Assembly: GCA_038240875.1 (NCBI GenBank)
Contig: JBBRGG010000186.1
Location: 1 to 7,150, forward strand
Direction: 5' to 3'
Length of the DNA: 7,150 nt
DNA from: JBBRGG01 sp038240875
GTDB lineage: Bacteria > Planctomycetota > Phycisphaerae > Phycisphaerales > UBA1924
Positions 5,273-7,150 of this stretch are shown here, one piece after another. The notes below the pieces were generated by a model that had not been told where the DNA came from, did not search any database, and saw only the letters and a list, made by a program, of their open reading frames with translations. The stretch's first letter is position 1. Each line of letters opens with the position of its first letter. A program made the position numbers and the translations under genes.

Positions 5273-6376
5273 ATGGACGCTGGCATCGTCGGACTTCCCA
5301 ACGTAGGCAAAAGCACTCTTTTCAACGCGCTCACCAAGGGCAACGCCCTAGCCGCAAACTATCCGTTTGCAACCATCGAGCCAAACGTTGGCGTTGTGCC
5401 TATCCCCGATCCGCGACTGGCCCGAATCACCAAACACATCGTAACCCAGAAAGTCATTCCCGCCTCGCTGCGCCTTGTTGATATTGCAGGCATCGTCAAG
5501 GGCGCGTCAGCGGGCGAAGGCCTAGGCAACAAGTTCTTGAGCCACATCCGCGAAGTCGACGCGCTCGTGCAAGTTGTCCGCTGCTTCACCAAGGCCCCCG
5601 GCGGCGAAGAAATCCTCCACGTTTCGGGCTCGGTTGATCCTCTTCGTGACGTTGAAATCATCAACACAGAGTTGATCCTCGCCGACATGGAAACAGTCGA
5701 CGGCTCGCTTTCCAAGGCCGAACGTGCCGCAAAATCAGGCGAAAAAGAAACCATCGCTCGCTACGAAGTCTTGAAGCGTGCCAAGTTGCTGCTGGATGCA
5801 GGCAAGACGGTGCGATCGATCGTTATAGACGACAACGAACAACGCAAGCAACTCAAGAGCGCGGGGCTGATCACCTCTCGCCGGGTGCTTTACGTGATGA
5901 ACGTTGACGAAGACGACCTTGAAGGCACCTCGCCTACCTGCCTACGGGTGCGAGAGTTTGCCAAGAGCGAGGGATCAGAAGCCGTGCCAGTGTGTGCCAA
6001 GATCGAGAGTGAGCTTGGGCAAATGAATGATGACGAACGCCAGGAAATGCTTGAAGCTCTCGGCTTGAAAGAGCCCGCGCTCGATGCGCTCTCGCACGCG
6101 ATGTATCGCTTGCTGGGTATGCAATCATATTTCACGGCTGGCCCGAAGGAATGCCGCGCATGGACCGTTGCCGTCGGCGCAACTGCGCCACAAGCCGCAG
6201 GCGTCATCCATACCGACTTTGAGCGAGGCTTCATCCGTGCAGAAATTTATTCGGTTGAAGACCTTGAAAAACACCATACTGAAAAGGCTATCCGCGAAGC
6301 GGGCAAGATGCGGATCGAAGGCAAGGACTACTTAATGAAGGACGGGGATGTATGTCACTTCCTCTTTAACGTGTAA
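5273..6376 (+). CDS. ychF: Redox-regulated ATPase YchF (Obg-related, TRAFAC class)
   Basis: A 367-residue P-loop ATPase, very close in length to E. coli YchF (363). In the family it binds ribosomes and influences the oxidative-stress response and translation, acting in the cytosol. Motifs: G1 P-loop GLPNVGKST (7-15); switch segment ANYPFATIEPN (28-38); G3 DIAG (70-73) with the family signature KGASAGEGLGNKFL (76-89); coiled-coil insertion around 130-180 starting with INTELILADMET; NVDE (210-213) replacing the GTPase NKxD, which in YchF gives preference for ATP over GTP; the C-terminal TGS domain (about 283-367) with YFTAGPKECRAWTV, GATAPQAAGVIHTDFERGFIRAE in sequence, and KDGDVCHFLFNV at the end. 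The His typical of hydrolysis in other GTPases is not expected in this family. The start is three or so residues shorter than in E. coli but begins right at the first strand and has AGGA at proper spacing. It looks monocistronic, divergent from the lipoprotein gene and convergent with the sigma-like gene. Confidence 0.97.
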   Translation: MDAGIVGLPNVGKSTLFNALTKGNALAANYPFATIEPNVGVVPIPDPRLARITKHIVTQKVIPASLRLVDIAGIVKGASAGEGLGNKFLSHIREVDALVQVVRCFTKAPGGEEILHVSGSVDPLRDVEIINTELILADMETVDGSLSKAERAAKSGEKETIARYEVLKRAKLLLDAGKTVRSIVIDDNEQRKQLKSAGLITSRRVLYVMNVDEDDLEGTSPTCLRVREFAKSEGSEAVPVCAKIESELGQMNDDERQEMLEALGLKEPALDALSHAMYRLLGMQSYFTAGPKECRAWTVAVGATAPQAAGVIHTDFERGFIRAEIYSVEDLEKHHTEKAIREAGKMRIEGKDYLMKDGDVCHFLFNV

Positions 6377-6416
6377 GAATATGTCCGCGCAATAGCGATC
6401 GATCTACACATAACTT

Positions 6417-6437
6417 GGCCCTATGGCTGCGTTTTTT
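6417..6437 (+). terminator. Weak candidate terminator of ychF
   Basis: GGCC (6417-6420), loop CTAT, GGCT (6425-6428; one G-U pair), then GCG and six T (6432-6437). Position, 40 bp after the ychF stop, and the T run fit an intrinsic terminator, but the stem is only four pairs. Confidence 0.35.
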
Positions 6438-6438
6438 A

Positions 6439-6891
6439 TCACTTTGTCAGTCGTCGCATGGCCGGAGCGTTCATCAACGCCCAATGGATACCTTGGCGAA
6501 TCCACCATGATGCCCTTGAGCTAAATCGGTTTACCTCTGCCGGGTCAAAGTCCTTTACTGCATCCAGCAGGCCAAGGTTTCCTTCAAGGATGAGCTTCTC
6601 GTAGGGAAGCCCGCGCCCGACATAGCACTTCGCAATCGATAACACGAGATACAGATGTGAACGTGCTAAAGTCGCGACGCACACTGGGCACCCCTCGTAG
6701 ATTGCCTTCCACCCGAGCGCGATCTCTTCGCGTGGCACCAACCTCGGAATCGACTCAACAGTGTTGAGGTAACTAAGTAAGTCGCCTTCCGCACAGGGTG
6801 GCAACCCAAAGTACTTGCGTGAATCTGCCAGAGTGAGTTCTCGGTCAGTGCGCCAAGGCGGCCTGCGAGATATGTTTTCGTTATAGATCAT
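6439..6891 (-). CDS. Short sigma-70-family protein, regions 1.2-2.4 only
   Basis: A 150-residue protein related to primary-type sigma factors. Residues 37-68 (DLLSYLNTVESIPRLVPREE and following) resemble region 1.2; 77-92 match region 2.1 (ARSHLYLVLSIAKCY); 98-115 match region 2.2, which binds the core beta' clamp helices (EKLILEGNLGLLDAVKDF); RFSSRASWWIRQ (122-133) matches region 2.3, which melts the -10 element. The region 2.4 part (HWALMNAPAMRRLTK) is diverged from the usual form and the protein stops there: regions 3 and 4, which read the -35, are absent. The stop is followed within 62 bp by ychF on the other strand, so there is no room for a frameshifted remainder. Start choice: the ATG at 6891 sits about 20 bases downstream of a good promoter-like sequence; the frame also continues to an ATG at 6957 (172 residues), which would overlap that promoter. 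No clear Shine-Dalgarno at either. It may be a minimal sigma factor, a core-binding regulator, or a decaying gene; family membership is strong, role unknown. Confidence 0.8.
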   Translation of the reverse strand: MIYNENISRRPPWRTDRELTLADSRKYFGLPPCAEGDLLSYLNTVESIPRLVPREEIALGWKAIYEGCPVCVATLARSHLYLVLSIAKCYVGRGLPYEKLILEGNLGLLDAVKDFDPAEVNRFSSRASWWIRQGIHWALMNAPAMRRLTK

Positions 6892-6911
6892 GGTATATCT
6901 TTCGTACGCCT

Positions 6912-6940
6912 TTGATAGTTTGATCGCAATAGCCTGTAAA
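6912..6940 (-). promoter_or_regulatory. Candidate sigma-70-type promoter of the short sigma gene
   Basis: On the minus strand, TTTACA (6935-6940; 5 of 6 to TTGACA), a 17-bp spacer, and TATCAA (6912-6917; 4 of 6 to TATAAT). Transcription would begin near 6905, about 15 bases before the ATG at 6891. The surrounding stretch is AT-rich compared with neighbouring genes. Confidence 0.45.
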
Positions 6941-7112
6941 TTTCTCGTGACTATCATCTAATGAGATATCTGCAAGGATTTGTAAGCGCAAATCCGCTAC
7001 CAATCCCGGCCAGGAGCGGTTCCGCGTGCGATTAATGCCTTATATTACATGTAATTCCGCAATATCGAGCGGATACGCGAGAGGTTCGACTTGTTACATG
7101 CGTGCGGGGCCT

Positions 7113-7145
7113 GCAGGATAATCAGGATACGTGTACCCGTCCTGC
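7113..7145. repeat. Nested inverted repeat at the window edge
   Basis: GCAGGA (7113-7118) pairs with TCCTGC (7140-7145), and inside it GGATAC can pair with GTACCC with one mismatch. The region 6958-7150 otherwise shows no gene, tRNA or rRNA. The structure might belong to a feature continuing past the window; its function is unknown. Confidence 0.35.
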
Positions 7146-7150
7146 CAATA

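Noticed and set aside
5085..5306. 73-codon plus-strand ORF before ychF
   Set aside because: Overlaps the ychF start, low-complexity His/Pro/Asn-rich, no RBS or recognisable domain.
6377..6438. Frameshifted regions 3-4 of the sigma protein
   Set aside because: Only 62 bp separate the sigma stop from the ychF stop, and those bases do not encode sigma regions 3 or 4 in any frame.
7080..7105. GGTTCGAC resembling a tRNA T-loop
   Set aside because: The flanking bases do not form a five-pair T-stem and no acceptor or anticodon arm is visible.

Overview
The window reads as bacterial chromosome with GC-moderate to GC-rich coding. Five genes are confidently identified: a UDP-glucuronate decarboxylase (UXS-type), murA, a secreted fibro-slime-domain protein, the ATPase gene ychF, and a short sigma-70-family protein. 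There is also one probable lipoprotein gene of unknown function and one doubtful small ORF. A fibro-slime exported protein together with a short sigma-70-like protein suggests Planctomycetota, possibly a Phycisphaerae-like lineage. This is inference from gene content only; there is no rRNA or other phylogenetic marker beyond the housekeeping proteins. An intact murA means the organism makes peptidoglycan precursors.

Layout, left to right. Positions 32-1006 (minus) encode a UXS-type SDR enzyme that makes UDP-xylose. Its 349-bp upstream region holds three separate palindromic, operator-like sites and a plus-strand intrinsic terminator that no visible gene uses. Positions 1356-2828 (minus) encode MurA with all recognisable active-site residues, but with a roughly 50-residue Ser/Gly-rich insertion whose DNA contains a run of eight identical bases. 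Upstream of murA is a doubtful 103-codon ORF (2813-3124, minus) that overlaps the murA start. Positions 3198-4121 (plus) encode a secreted fibro-slime-domain protein with a perfect AGGAGG ribosome binding site and a strong hairpin-plus-T-run terminator, so it looks monocistronic. A convergent minus-strand gene at 4346-4867 encodes a probable lipoprotein of unknown function. The 405-bp divergent gap to ychF carries two adjacent perfect hairpins and a 12-bp tandem repeat. Positions 5273-6376 (plus) encode YchF. Convergent to it, 6439-6891 (minus) encodes a sigma-70-family protein that stops just after region 2, with its own candidate promoter. The last roughly 200 bases have no recognisable gene.

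The genes do not form one operon or one pathway. The minus-strand pair UXS and murA both consume UDP-sugars (surface polysaccharide and peptidoglycan respectively) but are separated by 349 bp and probably transcribed independently. The fibro-slime protein and the lipoprotein are both predicted to be exported. I found no CRISPR array, tRNA, rRNA, transposase or phage gene. The best candidates for something new are the region-2-only sigma protein, the MurA insertion, and the structured intergenic elements.
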